NCBI RefSeq assembly: GCF_012395185.1
Contig: NZ_JAAZTU010000036.1
Location: 1-39,535, forward strand
Length of the DNA: 39,535 bases
From: Vibrio aestuarianus
GTDB lineage: Bacteria > Pseudomonadota > Gammaproteobacteria > Enterobacterales > Vibrionaceae
Reading direction: 5' to 3'
This document shows, piece after piece, positions 25,397 through 34,253 of the stretch. The translations under genes were made by a program, and so were the position numbers. The notes under the pieces are model-generated. The model searched no databases and was not told where the DNA came from. It saw only the letters and a program-made list of their open reading frames with translations. The first letter of the stretch is position 1; each line of letters begins with the position of its first letter.

Positions 25397-26545
25397 TTAA
25401 AGCTGATGATAAATCGCTTCAATTTGTTTTACTTGTTCGCTGTCAACATCTAACCCGGTGTAGTGAGCCAGTGTCTTATTAACCCCTTGTTCAGAAATTG
25501 AGCGTTGCAACTCAACCGCTTGAGGATCATCACTATTGGTGTATTTCAACGCCGCTGCAATACCTTTTAATAAGGTTTTGTTCTCAACACCGTACTCGAT
25601 TGTACCGAGTAATGGCTTGATTAATCTATCGTTAGGACCAAGTTTTCTTAACGGTTGACGGCCAACGCGATCCACTTCATCCACCAAATAAGGGTTGGCA
25701 AAGCGCCCGAGTATTTTGTCAATGTAAGCGGAGTGCAGTGCACGATCAAACCCATAACGTCGAATCAACACCTCGCCACTTTCGTGCATCGCTTGTTTCA
25801 CTTCTTGACGAATCGATGGGTCTTCTATCGCTTCACGAATCGTGTGATGCCCTTTTAAACACCCAAAATATGCGGTAATACAGTGACCCGTATTTAAAGT
25901 AAAGAGTTTACGTTCCACAAAGGCCATGAGGTTATCGGTTTTTTCCATGCCTTCAATGTCTGGAACTTCACCCTTGAACTGCTGTTCATCAACAATCCAT
26001 TCACTGAAGCTTTCAACCGTGACTTCTAATGGGTCATCGTTAGCCGCTTCCGCTGGAGGTACAATACGGTCCACCGCAGAGTCTACAAAACCAATCAGCT
26101 CATCGGCTTTAGCATGAAGTGCAGGGTCTAGATACTTATACACTTCACCTTTAAGGTGTGTCGTACCACGTACCATGTTCTCACATGCGATAATATTCAG
26201 CGGGGTATCATTGCCAACAGCAAAACGCTTGCTGATCCCCTGCGCGATGGTTTTTGCAATGATATCCAGCACTGCAGGACCAACGGCGGTGGTGACTAAA
26301 TCGGTTTTTACGATTCGGTCAATGACGTCCTCACTCGCAGAATTAACCGCTGTTACATGAGTCACGGTGTCGATTTTACACTCGGATCCAACAACTTTCA
26401 CTTTGTACTCTTGCTTATGACTGAGTTGGTCAACCAACGGTGCGTTTACGTCAGCAAAAGTAACTTCAATATCGGCATCAGCGAGCAATTTGCCAATAAA
26501 ACCACGTCCAATATTACCCGCGCCAAAATGTACTGCATTTTTCAT
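25397..26545 (-). CDS. mtlD: Mannitol-1-phosphate 5-dehydrogenase
   Basis: A 382-residue enzyme, exactly the E. coli MtlD length, that oxidises mannitol-1-phosphate to fructose-6-phosphate with NAD+. The N-terminal Rossmann motif is MKNAVHFGAGNIGRGFIGKLL. The later KLFTLNTGHCITAYFGCLKGHHTIREAI contains the polyol dehydrogenase active-site region, and GRFANPYLVDEVDRVGRQPLRKL is also family-typical. I use the ATG at 26545 (AGGTAAG upstream) rather than the frame opening at 26560. It lies 112 bases downstream of mtlA. Confidence 0.96.
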   Translation of the reverse strand: MKNAVHFGAGNIGRGFIGKLLADADIEVTFADVNAPLVDQLSHKQEYKVKVVGSECKIDTVTHVTAVNSASEDVIDRIVKTDLVTTAVGPAVLDIIAKTIAQGISKRFAVGNDTPLNIIACENMVRGTTHLKGEVYKYLDPALHAKADELIGFVDSAVDRIVPPAEAANDDPLEVTVESFSEWIVDEQQFKGEVPDIEGMEKTDNLMAFVERKLFTLNTGHCITAYFGCLKGHHTIREAIEDPSIRQEVKQAMHESGEVLIRRYGFDRALHSAYIDKILGRFANPYLVDEVDRVGRQPLRKLGPNDRLIKPLLGTIEYGVENKTLLKGIAAALKYTNSDDPQAVELQRSISEQGVNKTLAHYTGLDVDSEQVKQIEAIYHQL

Positions 26546-26657
26546 AATCTTACCTACCAAAAACTTGTTGAGAAAACAGAACTTACTAACAAACGATTGA
26601 GGTGAGGTCAGCGCTATAGGGGGACACCGACCTCGTTTTGCCTCAGGAGCAAAAGGT

Positions 26658-28607
26658 TTACGCCGCTTGGGTACCTGATAGGATATCCAATATATCGCTC
26701 ACGCTTTTCGTTGAGGTAAGCTTCTCGATTGCCTCTGGATCATCGAGTGCGTTAGTAATGGTAGTAATCACTTGAATGTGTTCATCATTTTTTGCTGCGA
26801 TACCAATAACGAGTTTTGCAACATCGCTTTTATCATCGGTAAATTGAACGCCAGCTGGGTATTGGCAAATCACTATACCGGTCTTGATTACGCGATCTTT
26901 TGCCGCCACCGTACCATGAGGAACTGCAATCGATTCACCGAGGTATGTCGATACCATTTGCTCACGTTCAAACATGGCATCCACGTATTCAGGCTCGGCG
27001 TATCCCAATTCCACCAACTTGTTGCCAGCGAAGCGTATTGCCTCTTCTTTGCTTGACGCATTCAGGCCAAGGTGAATGTTCTCTTTTTGAATTTGGAATA
27101 CCGAAGGTTGTTGTACTTCAAAGCTGTCATCATTGGCCGCTAGAATCGAAAGTTTAACCGCTTCGCTATCATTTGCGGCTTGTGGGCGCTGCGCAGCAAG
27201 TAATTGAGTCACTAATTGGTTGTACATTTCACTGTCTAAAAAGTTGCTCAATGAAATATGGTGTGCGCTAGCGGCATGAGTACGTGCCCGGTCTGTTAAA
27301 TCTTTATGAGTAATCACGATTTCTGCATTCTCTGGCAAACTATTAATGGCTAAGTTTGATACGTGGATGGCAAGGCCTGCATCTTTGACTTTCTTACGCA
27401 ACATACTTGCGCCCATTGCGCTAGACCCCATACCCGCATCGCACGCAACAATAATGCTTTTTACATTGGCTAAGTTGATATGACCCTTGCGTGAAGCTGT
27501 TGCTGCATTACCTTTAGCGCCAGATTTCATGTCTTTCATTTGTGATGTTGCTTTTGCTAATGCCGCTTCATCACCCTCTTCTTCGGTAGTGCCCTGTGCC
27601 TTCATAAGCAGTGACGCTACCGTAAACGACACACCCGCAGCAGCAAAGATAGAGCATAATACGCCAACAATAGAGCCTTTTTGCGTCATTAATAACACCG
27701 CAAAGATTGAGCCTGGAGATGCTGGAGAAACAATACCTGCGTCAAATACCGTCAGGGTGAATACGCCCGTCATACCACCAGCAATGGCTGCCAAGATAAG
27801 ACGTGGATTCATTAGAATATATGGGAAGTAAATTTCGTGGATACCACCAAAGAAGTGGATAATAGATGCCCCACCAGCGGTTTGACGAGCGGTCCCTTTA
27901 CCAAACACCATGTAAGCAAGCAAAATACCAAGGCCAGGACCTGGGTTAGCTTCAATTAAGAAGAAGATAGATTGACCAGTTTCACTCGCTTGTTGAATAC
28001 CAAGCGGAGAGAAAATTCCGTGGTTGATCGCGTTATTTAGGAACAAGATCTTCGCTGGTTCAACAAAAATAGACGTTAGCGGTAAAAGGTGAGCTGCAAC
28101 CAAGAAGTTAACTCCAGCCGCAAGACCACCAGAAAGAATTTTAACAAAAGGACCAATTAAGTAGAAAGCCAGCATCGCACCGAGCATACCGATAATGCCT
28201 GCAGAGAAGTTATTTACTAACATCTCAAAACCGCTTTTTACTTTGCCTTCAACACGCTGATCAAATGCTTTGATTGCCCAGCCGCCCATAGGGCCGACAA
28301 TCATCGCTCCCATGAACATTGGAATGTCAGTCCCAACAATCACGCCCATAGTGGTAATTGCACCCACCACGGCTCCTCGCTCACCACCCACTAATTTACC
28401 ACCGGTATAACCGATAAGTAGGGGCAGCAAATAGGTAATCATCGGTCCAACCATAGAGGCTAGTGTCTCATTCGGTAACCAGCCAGTTGGGATGAATAGT
28501 GCGGTTATAAAACCCCACGCGATAAACGCGCCGATGTTTGGCATAACCATGTTAGATAAGAAGCGACCAAAATTTTGTATCTTGATCTTTGCATCTGGTG
28601 ATATCAT
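26658..28607 (-). CDS. mtlA: Mannitol-specific PTS enzyme IICBA
   Basis: A 649-residue permease that takes up mannitol and phosphorylates it. Domain order is IIC (about 1-345, membrane; GFITALFIPTGWLPN, GGIHEIYFPYILMNP), IIB (about 380-470, phosphocysteine C389 in IVACDAGMGSSAMGASML) and IIA (about 505-649, phosphohistidine H564 in SIAVPHGTV). E. coli MtlA is 637 residues with C384 and H554, so all three domains are intact. I use the ATG at 28607 (MISPDAKIKIQNFGRFLS) preceded by GGGGAA; the frame opens 54 bases earlier. Confidence 0.96.
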   Translation of the reverse strand: MISPDAKIKIQNFGRFLSNMVMPNIGAFIAWGFITALFIPTGWLPNETLASMVGPMITYLLPLLIGYTGGKLVGGERGAVVGAITTMGVIVGTDIPMFMGAMIVGPMGGWAIKAFDQRVEGKVKSGFEMLVNNFSAGIIGMLGAMLAFYLIGPFVKILSGGLAAGVNFLVAAHLLPLTSIFVEPAKILFLNNAINHGIFSPLGIQQASETGQSIFFLIEANPGPGLGILLAYMVFGKGTARQTAGGASIIHFFGGIHEIYFPYILMNPRLILAAIAGGMTGVFTLTVFDAGIVSPASPGSIFAVLLMTQKGSIVGVLCSIFAAAGVSFTVASLLMKAQGTTEEEGDEAALAKATSQMKDMKSGAKGNAATASRKGHINLANVKSIIVACDAGMGSSAMGASMLRKKVKDAGLAIHVSNLAINSLPENAEIVITHKDLTDRARTHAASAHHISLSNFLDSEMYNQLVTQLLAAQRPQAANDSEAVKLSILAANDDSFEVQQPSVFQIQKENIHLGLNASSKEEAIRFAGNKLVELGYAEPEYVDAMFEREQMVSTYLGESIAVPHGTVAAKDRVIKTGIVICQYPAGVQFTDDKSDVAKLVIGIAAKNDEHIQVITTITNALDDPEAIEKLTSTKSVSDILDILSGTQAA

Positions 28608-29375
28608 GTGGATTCCCCGTTCGATGTTCTGATGAATATTGTTGTTGTAACGGTTTCGCAAAAACCGTTGATTGCTTAGTACACAATCAATTTACCACAC
28701 AAATTCATTTTAGAACTGACAACGGGTTTTTCGTGATATGCCTCTCATAAAAATTAGCTCACAAATGATTTCTTCGTGATCTTCATCATTTATTTGACAT
28801 GAAATTTTATTACAAATAATGAAAATTTAGGTTGTCAATTACTTTCTTACAATCAACATCACAATTAAGCTAAGTCACATAAAAATAAAAACAAGACACA
28901 AGTCACACATTTGCTATATTTATAATTCACGCAAATATATAACATGCCATAGATCACACTTTGCAATTTATTTCGCCTTGAAAAATAAATCACCCCAATA
29001 TTAATTGTTAATTCTGTAATTTACATACACGCCACTTAAGAAACCATATGCATAATAAAGAATCTCAGAGTCACAATGCATTGTGCTGATAAAATGCGAT
29101 TAGCCTACAACCTCCTAGATTTGGCTTCTGCATTTAGCAGCATTTCGGGGGACATCTATTTCATTAACCATTTATCATCGAGTGCAGTATTAAGCTAGTG
29201 CTTTGTTTAAATTGATGTTTTTCTAATCACGATTGCATCGTGCATGCGTTCCAATTCACAAAGATAACAATAAGGTTGTGAATTAGGCATTACCCTACAA
29301 CGCTAAATGTTTTGACATTACTGATTCCCTGATAGAATCCGGTCACTTTTCACTATTAACGCTGTAAACGAATCA
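28608..29375. other. Divergent intergenic region: mtlA promoter and leader, M23 gene promoter
   Basis: About 770 bases, AT-rich. Next to mtlA it holds an 8-bp hairpin (AACGGTTT/AAACCGTT, 28649-28669) that would sit in the mtlA leader. Two CRP-like imperfect sites follow (TCGTGATATGCCTCTCA, 28731-28747, and CGTGA-N6-TCATT, 28775-28790). In V. cholerae the antisense RNA MtlS is encoded opposite the mtlA leader, and the same position here is a reasonable place to look, but I found no decisive terminator for it. The distal 500 bases up to the peptidase gene hold no clear element. Confidence 0.5.
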
Positions 29376-30323
29376 ATGAAAGAAAGAGTTATAGTTTCTG
29401 TTTCCTCTATTCATGGAACAAAGCACTTTCATATCGGTAAATGGTTTCGCCACTTTCTAAAAGGATTTGGATACTTGCTACTGGCTGGTGTCGTGGCGAC
29501 TGGCGGCGTTATTTATTATCTAGTAAATGAAGTTGACTTTGCCAAACTCAAACAACAGGAGTTAGAAAGTCAATCCATGTCTTTAAGCGAAGAAGTCACT
29601 TCATTAAAAGAACTAAAAGACAACTTAGAAAATGATCTGCTAGAACGTGAAGAAAAAATGCAGTTGGTATCGGATAGGCTGGGTGATCTTGAAAAAGTGC
29701 TCGGTGTAGATGAAAGCGGTGCGGAACTAGAGTCACGTTTAGACACTGCTGCAATCACTTCTTCAGTAAGAATGGTGATGCTAACCCAAATACCAAGTGG
29801 TGCACCTGTGCATAACGCGCGAATTTCGTCAGGATATGGTGAACGTGTCCACCCCGTTACAGGCGCAGTCAAAGTTCATCGCGGACAAGATTTTGCAGTG
29901 AATACTGGTACACCTATTTATGCCCCAGCAGATGGCGTTGTTGAGGTCACTCGGGCAAGTAACAAGGGTTCTGGAAATTTTTTACGTCTTCAGCACTCCT
30001 ATGGTTTTACCAGCTCTTATTCACATTTGCAGAAATTTGCAGTGAAAGGGGGTGATTTTGTGCAAAAAGGTGACTTAATTGCCTATTCCGGCAACACCGG
30101 GTTGTCTTCAGGCCCACATTTGCACTATGAAATTCGATTTGTCGGGCGCTCTTTAGATCCAAGACCATTTGTTGATTGGGGCGTAAATGATTTTGAAACG
30201 ATATTTAGTAAGGTAAGAGGTATCCGATGGGAATCTTTAGTAAACAAAGTCGAGCTAAGAGTCAGCGCTCAGCTACAACTCTCATCGCAAAAGGCTGCGC
30301 CATTAACGGACAGCTCAAGCTAG
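29376..30323 (+). CDS. Membrane-anchored M23 (LytM-type) endopeptidase
   Basis: A 315-residue cell-wall peptidase. A short cytoplasmic segment and one transmembrane helix (about 31-50) are followed by a periplasmic coiled coil (about 54-110) and an M23 domain (about 140-265). The zinc ligands H168 and D172 (VHRGQDF), the catalytic H217 (YSHL) and H250 (HLHYE, with H248 catalytic) are all present, so it should cut peptidoglycan cross-links. Its last 97 bases also encode the start of the bactofilin. M23-bactofilin pairs control cell shape in Helicobacter (Csd1/CcmA), so a local wall-shaping role is likely. Confidence 0.9.
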   Translation: MKERVIVSVSSIHGTKHFHIGKWFRHFLKGFGYLLLAGVVATGGVIYYLVNEVDFAKLKQQELESQSMSLSEEVTSLKELKDNLENDLLEREEKMQLVSDRLGDLEKVLGVDESGAELESRLDTAAITSSVRMVMLTQIPSGAPVHNARISSGYGERVHPVTGAVKVHRGQDFAVNTGTPIYAPADGVVEVTRASNKGSGNFLRLQHSYGFTSSYSHLQKFAVKGGDFVQKGDLIAYSGNTGLSSGPHLHYEIRFVGRSLDPRPFVDWGVNDFETIFSKVRGIRWESLVNKVELRVSAQLQLSSQKAAPLTDSSS

Positions 30324-30640
30324 AAAGCGATATACAAATTGATGGTTCAGTTGAAGGTCAAATACATGTCGATAAAACCATAGTGATCAGTGAAACGGGT
30401 ATCGTTAGCGGGGAACTGTTTGCCGAGCATCTGATTATCAATGGTGAATTTGAAGGTACATGTCACGCCACTAAAATTGAAATTTTAAGTAAAGGCAGCG
30501 TTACTGGCTCTATTTATAGTGACGACCTTAGTATTGAACACGGTGGTCGTTTTAACGGGGTGACTTACCCAGCACCTGAAAAGCACCCAGAAAAACAACT
30601 CGTTGAATTGAAAGATGTAAAATTAGCTGCTGAAGCATAA
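30227..30640 (+). CDS. Bactofilin cytoskeletal protein
   Basis: A 137-residue polymer-forming protein. The beta-helix repeats (IAKGCAINGQLKLESDIQIDGSVEGQIHV, VISETGIVSGELFAEHLIINGEFEGT, IEILSKGSVTGSIYSDDLSIEHGG) cover about residues 20-115. Short disordered ends flank them. Bactofilins form filaments without nucleotide and scaffold cell-wall enzymes. The start overlaps the M23 gene by 97 bases in another frame. A ribosome site AAGAGG lies just upstream at 30213-30218. Coupling suggests fixed stoichiometry with the peptidase. Confidence 0.93.
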   Translation: MGIFSKQSRAKSQRSATTLIAKGCAINGQLKLESDIQIDGSVEGQIHVDKTIVISETGIVSGELFAEHLIINGEFEGTCHATKIEILSKGSVTGSIYSDDLSIEHGGRFNGVTYPAPEKHPEKQLVELKDVKLAAEA

Positions 30641-30683
30641 CACTTCAAAGCTTACTTCTATAACGACAGCATGATGCCTCATC

Positions 30684-30717
30684 AAAAAAGCCCTGCTATT
30701 TCTATCAGGGCTTTTTT
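30684..30717. terminator. Bidirectional terminator between bactofilin and nagB
   Basis: A perfect 12-bp stem AAAAAAGCCCTG (30684-30695) with CAGGGCTTTTTT (30706-30717) and a 10-base loop. The A and T tracts serve both the rightward bactofilin gene and the leftward nagB. Confidence 0.88.
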
Positions 30718-30734
30718 ATAAAACAGTCGGTGAC

Positions 30735-31535
30735 TTAAAAACCTACAATATTCTTCGCTTCTAATTCAGTAAAGTATTTTACTGTCTTTACTTTCAGCTC
30801 TTGGGTTGATGGCTCATCACATACGATCACAGATTTAGCATGAAGCTGCAGTGCAGACACAGTCCATAGATGATTCACACTACCTTCAACTGCAGCTTGC
30901 AACGCAAGTGCTTTATTGTGGCCAGTCACCAAAATCATCACTTCTTCTGAATCAAGCAAAGTGCCCACGCCAATCGTCAATGCATACTTAGGTACTTGGT
31001 TGATATCACCATCAAAGAAACGTGAGTTAGCAATGCGTGTATCTTCGGTCAACGTTTTAATACGAGTGCGTGAAGAAAGAGAAGACGCAGGTTCATTAAA
31101 AGCAATATGGCCATCGTTACCCACACCGCCCATGAATAAATTGATGCGGCCATAAGACTTGATTTTGTCTTCATAACGTTTGCATTCTGCATCAACGTCA
31201 TCAGCGTTACCGTTAAGCAAATTAATATTTTCTTCTTGAATATCAACGTGCTTAAAGAAATTGTTGTACATAAATGAACGGTAAGATTCCGGATGATCAG
31301 CAGGAATACCGATATACTCGTCCATGTTAAATGTCACCACATGCTTAAAGCTCACTTCACCGGCGTTGTACATTTCGATCAGCGCTTTATACGTAGCAAG
31401 CGGTGTTCCACCAGTAGGTAAGCCCAAAACGAAAGGACGATCCGCGCTTGGGTTAAATGCATTAATACGTTTTACGATGTGTGCAGCAGCCCATTTACCT
31501 ACTTGCGCTGCCTGTTTTAACGGGATAAGTCTCAT
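30735..31535 (-). CDS. nagB: Glucosamine-6-phosphate deaminase
   Basis: A 266-residue enzyme, the same length as E. coli NagB. It converts glucosamine-6-phosphate to fructose-6-phosphate and ammonia, the last step of GlcNAc and chitin-sugar use. Clear motifs are LGLPTGGTPLATYKAL, VTFNMDEYIGI (catalytic Asp) and FMGGVGNDGHIAFNEP (catalytic His). It stands alone rather than beside nagA/nagC as in E. coli. An AT-rich NagC-box-like palindromic stretch (31579-31599) lies upstream but is not convincing. Confidence 0.96.
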   Translation of the reverse strand: MRLIPLKQAAQVGKWAAAHIVKRINAFNPSADRPFVLGLPTGGTPLATYKALIEMYNAGEVSFKHVVTFNMDEYIGIPADHPESYRSFMYNNFFKHVDIQEENINLLNGNADDVDAECKRYEDKIKSYGRINLFMGGVGNDGHIAFNEPASSLSSRTRIKTLTEDTRIANSRFFDGDINQVPKYALTIGVGTLLDSEEVMILVTGHNKALALQAAVEGSVNHLWTVSALQLHAKSVIVCDEPSTQELKVKTVKYFTELEAKNIVGF

Positions 31536-31855
31536 GTTTGGCCTCTAATAATTGGAATATTATGATGTACTGAAACATTAATTCGCATTATAAAATAAGT
31601 TTTTAGCGACTGCCATTGTTTTAGGTCAAATTTTAGAAGTTTATTGAATAAATTGCCCAAGATTGTTCAATTAACACTCACCCATCATCTGTATTAAAAC
31701 AGTAACCTCTCTCATACTCTCATCATTTTAGTGAATATACAGAAAAAATTCATAGGTAAAATTAAGTGGAAACTTGATCTAAAACGCGATGATTGATGGC
31801 AGGAGCGGCGTTCCTTGACCATACTTGTCACACAGGCAAGAAAGGAGTTAACCTC
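31536..31855. other. Divergent promoter region of nagB and the DUF3081 gene
   Basis: About 320 bases. It contains the nagB leader with a possible NagC-like element at 31579-31599. On the other side is the leader of the DUF3081 gene, with a strong AAAGGAG ribosome site at 31841-31847. No other gene seen. Confidence 0.4.
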
Positions 31856-32107
31856 ATGAAAAATGAATTGGATAGCACAAAAGTTCTACATGCCTATGAG
31901 ATGATAATGGAGAACGGCACACCCACTGAGTTTGGCAAGATTTACGAGGGTATTGAAGCCTTTTCAGACTACGATGGTTACAACATCTATATGCGCGGTA
32001 ATGGTGTAGAACTCAAGGTTGGTTTTCACAACACTTACCATTTAGATTACGACCAAGAACATTTAAGAGATAGTTTCTTAAAGAAAGTATCGCAGTTAGC
32101 GAAATAG
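31856..32107 (+). CDS. DUF3081 family small protein
   Basis: An 83-residue cytoplasmic protein of unknown function, widespread in Vibrio and Shewanella. The middle reads SDYDGYNIYMRGNGVELKVGFHNTYH, followed by an acidic-aromatic LDYDQEHLRDSFL. There is no signal peptide or membrane helix. The frame opens at 31793, but the AAAGGAG ribosome site 8 bases before 31856 decides the start. Confidence 0.85.
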   Translation: MKNELDSTKVLHAYEMIMENGTPTEFGKIYEGIEAFSDYDGYNIYMRGNGVELKVGFHNTYHLDYDQEHLRDSFLKKVSQLAK

Positions 32108-32260
32108 CACGAACTGGGAACAAGGCCCCAGCAACAAACCAATGCTAGGGCTTTGACAGGAAGACACTGGCTAAACTCTTAATCAGTTTCATTGGCGCGT
32201 TGAAACCGCTTAACGATGAGCAAATCCTAAGCCATGAGGATTCTGCGTTAGATATGAAGA

Positions 32261-32620
32261 TTAATCTTCTTCGCTTAAGCTAACTTCTTCTTCGTTATAG
32301 TCGTCACCCGCTTCCGGTTTGTTGCGACCATTCAGAGTATGGAATCGCTTACGACCACGAGCCAGTTGTGTGTATTTCAACCAAACTCGCTCTAGCTTAG
32401 ATTTAGCCTTTACTGGATTTTCAATCGCTTTAATAAAATGCGCTTCTTCTGCACTTTCTGGAAGAATATCACCAGATTCTAGGCCAAGCATGGTGTCCCC
32501 ATAAGTGATCAGAAGCTCCTCTTCAGCAAGAGTAAAATCACCAGATTTTGCAAAGCCTCGCGGAAACTTTACATTGTCAAAAAATCGTTTTTTTCCGTGA
32601 CGGAATTCAGTCTCAGACAT
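32261..32620 (-). CDS. maoP: MaoP (DUF413), macrodomain-organising protein
   Basis: A 119-residue protein matching E. coli MaoP (YifE): RFFDNVKFPRGFAKSGDFTLAEEELL at the N-terminus, then RVWLKYTQLARGRKRFHTLNG, and an acidic C-terminus. In E. coli MaoP acts with the site maoS to insulate the Ori macrodomain. It is divergent from hdfR, the same pairing as in E. coli. A maoS-like site would be expected nearby; I could not identify it. Confidence 0.88.
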   Translation of the reverse strand: MSETEFRHGKKRFFDNVKFPRGFAKSGDFTLAEEELLITYGDTMLGLESGDILPESAEEAHFIKAIENPVKAKSKLERVWLKYTQLARGRKRFHTLNGRNKPEAGDDYNEEEVSLSEED

Positions 32621-32768
32621 ATCAACCTCATGTGAATAATGCTGCCACCATGTAGCGATGGATCAGGCGAAAATTAGGCGTAATTCTTCCAAAAGAAAAA
32701 CAAAAATTTTTTATCGTCATAATTGCTCTTCCTTGTTAATCTGGCGGGGTAATTTCAGAGGATTAAAT

Positions 32769-33659
32769 ATGGATGTAAAAGTTTTTCGCACTTTTCTAGA
32801 ACTCGCTAAAGTTCGTCACTTTGGGCGAGCAGCTGAAAACCTTTATTTGACTCAAGCAGCGGTCAGTGCACGCATTAAACAACTCGAAAATTATTTCGAT
32901 GCTCAACTGTTTACGCGAGATCGCAATAATATCAAGCTCACCTCTGCTGGGGAACGGCTCATCAACTATGCAGAAGTGATGGTCGCTACCCTACAACAAG
33001 CGAAATTCGAACTCTCTCTTGAAAATGGGAAGGCCTTACAACTCACGCTAGGCGGGACACCAAATGTATGGGATGCCTATTTGCAAAACTGCTTAAGCAT
33101 TGTCACCGACTCTTTTACCGGCTATGGCTTTATGGCTGAAGTAATGGGTAGAGAACACCTCAATCGCAGTTTACTTGAACGCACATTGGATATGGCTTTT
33201 GCTTTCGACCAAATCAAAGCCGAAGAACTCAACTGCAAAAAAGTAGCAGATATAGTACTAGTATTGGTATCCACTCGACCTGATACGTTAGCTACCGCCT
33301 TTGACAACAAATATGTCTATGTAGATTGGGGAAGTCGTTTCGCATCAGAGCACTCTGAGCGACACCCAAAGGCTCCAATTCCATTTTTACGAACGTCTAC
33401 CGCTCGTATTGCACTTGATTTCATTCTCGAAAAAGGCGGCAGTGCTTATCTCCCTAAATCTTTAGTTGAACCATTTATCAATTCAGGCCAACTGTATCGC
33501 ATTGAAGATGTGGAAGATTGGCAACGCCCTATCTATCTAAGCTATCGTAAAAACAGCTCATCGATTGAAGCAATTACACAAGTTGAAAAGTTAGTGGCTA
33601 ATATTGATCCACTAACCGCTTACTCTTTACAACAAGCAGGTGATGCGGTTATCGACTGA
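32769..33659 (+). CDS. hdfR: HdfR-type LysR regulator
   Basis: A 296-residue LysR-family regulator. The N-terminal winged helix (1-65) reads FLELAKVRHFGRAAENLYLTQAAVSARIKQLE, close to E. coli HdfR, and RDRNNIKLTSAGERLI is also HdfR-like. The effector domain follows (about 90-290). E. coli HdfR represses flhDC and activates gltBD. Divergent pairing with maoP supports the name. The frame opens at 32658 but the AGAGGA ribosome site and homology decide the ATG at 32769. Confidence 0.85.
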   Translation: MDVKVFRTFLELAKVRHFGRAAENLYLTQAAVSARIKQLENYFDAQLFTRDRNNIKLTSAGERLINYAEVMVATLQQAKFELSLENGKALQLTLGGTPNVWDAYLQNCLSIVTDSFTGYGFMAEVMGREHLNRSLLERTLDMAFAFDQIKAEELNCKKVADIVLVLVSTRPDTLATAFDNKYVYVDWGSRFASEHSERHPKAPIPFLRTSTARIALDFILEKGGSAYLPKSLVEPFINSGQLYRIEDVEDWQRPIYLSYRKNSSSIEAITQVEKLVANIDPLTAYSLQQAGDAVID

Positions 33660-33767
33660 GTTTATAATGAAGCCGTAATCAATATACCAATGCGCCAACT
33701 TGATTTACGAGAAAATAAGTCGGCTTGCAGGGGAGCTATGTCACTTTCGACTGCTGGAATCAACAAT

Positions 33768-34247
33768 ATGAATCACTTTGTTTATTATCAAAGTCCGTTA
33801 GGGCTGATGACATTACAAGCCAACCAACAGGGGTTGCTCGGCGCTTGGTTTGAAACCGAAACAACGAGACCTGATGAATTAGGAGAAAAATCAGAAAACT
33901 GTCCTATACTTACTAGCACAATCAAGCAGTTAGATGAGTATTTTACCGGGCGGCGAACTGTATTTGACATTCCTCTTGCTGCACAAGGCACCGTATTTCA
34001 GCAATCTGTTTGGCAAGCATTATGCAAGATCCCTTATGGGGAAACATGGAATTACCAGCAATTAGCGAATACCATTGGTAACCCTAAAGCGGTGAGAGCC
34101 GTTGGGCTGGCGAATGGGAAAAATCCTATTTCTATTATTGTGCCATGCCATAGAGTTATAGGGAAAAATGGCAAACTAACCGGTTATGCTGGTGGGCTTG
34201 AACGCAAAGCAAGTTTACTAGAGCTTGAGAATAGATTATCGAGGTAA
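33768..34247 (+). CDS. ogt: Methylated-DNA--[protein]-cysteine methyltransferase
   Basis: A ~159-residue suicide repair enzyme that transfers alkyl groups from O6-alkylguanine to its own cysteine. The active site is IIVPCHRVIGKNGKLTGYAGG with acceptor C127. The helix-turn-helix recognition segment NPKAVRAVGLANGKNP has the base-flipping Arg. It has no N-terminal Ada domain, so it is the Ogt-type enzyme. I use the ATG at 33768; an in-frame ATG at 33738 has a GGGGAG sequence just before it and is the main alternative. The lipoprotein gene starts 6 bases after its stop. Confidence 0.9.
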   Translation: MNHFVYYQSPLGLMTLQANQQGLLGAWFETETTRPDELGEKSENCPILTSTIKQLDEYFTGRRTVFDIPLAAQGTVFQQSVWQALCKIPYGETWNYQQLANTIGNPKAVRAVGLANGKNPISIIVPCHRVIGKNGKLTGYAGGLERKASLLELENRLSR

Positions 34248-34253
34248 CGTTTT

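Noticed and set aside
28763..28791. AAATGAT/ATCATTT inverted repeat as a terminator for an antisense RNA
   Set aside because: Stem is only 7 bp, A/T-rich, with a 15-base unpaired loop; not enough to call a terminator.
31579..31599. NagC operator before nagB
   Set aside because: AT-rich stretch matches the NagC consensus only loosely; mentioned in the region note but not called as a site.
32121..32157. Imperfect hairpin after the DUF3081 gene
   Set aside because: Two imperfect pairs and no T-run; not reliable as a terminator.
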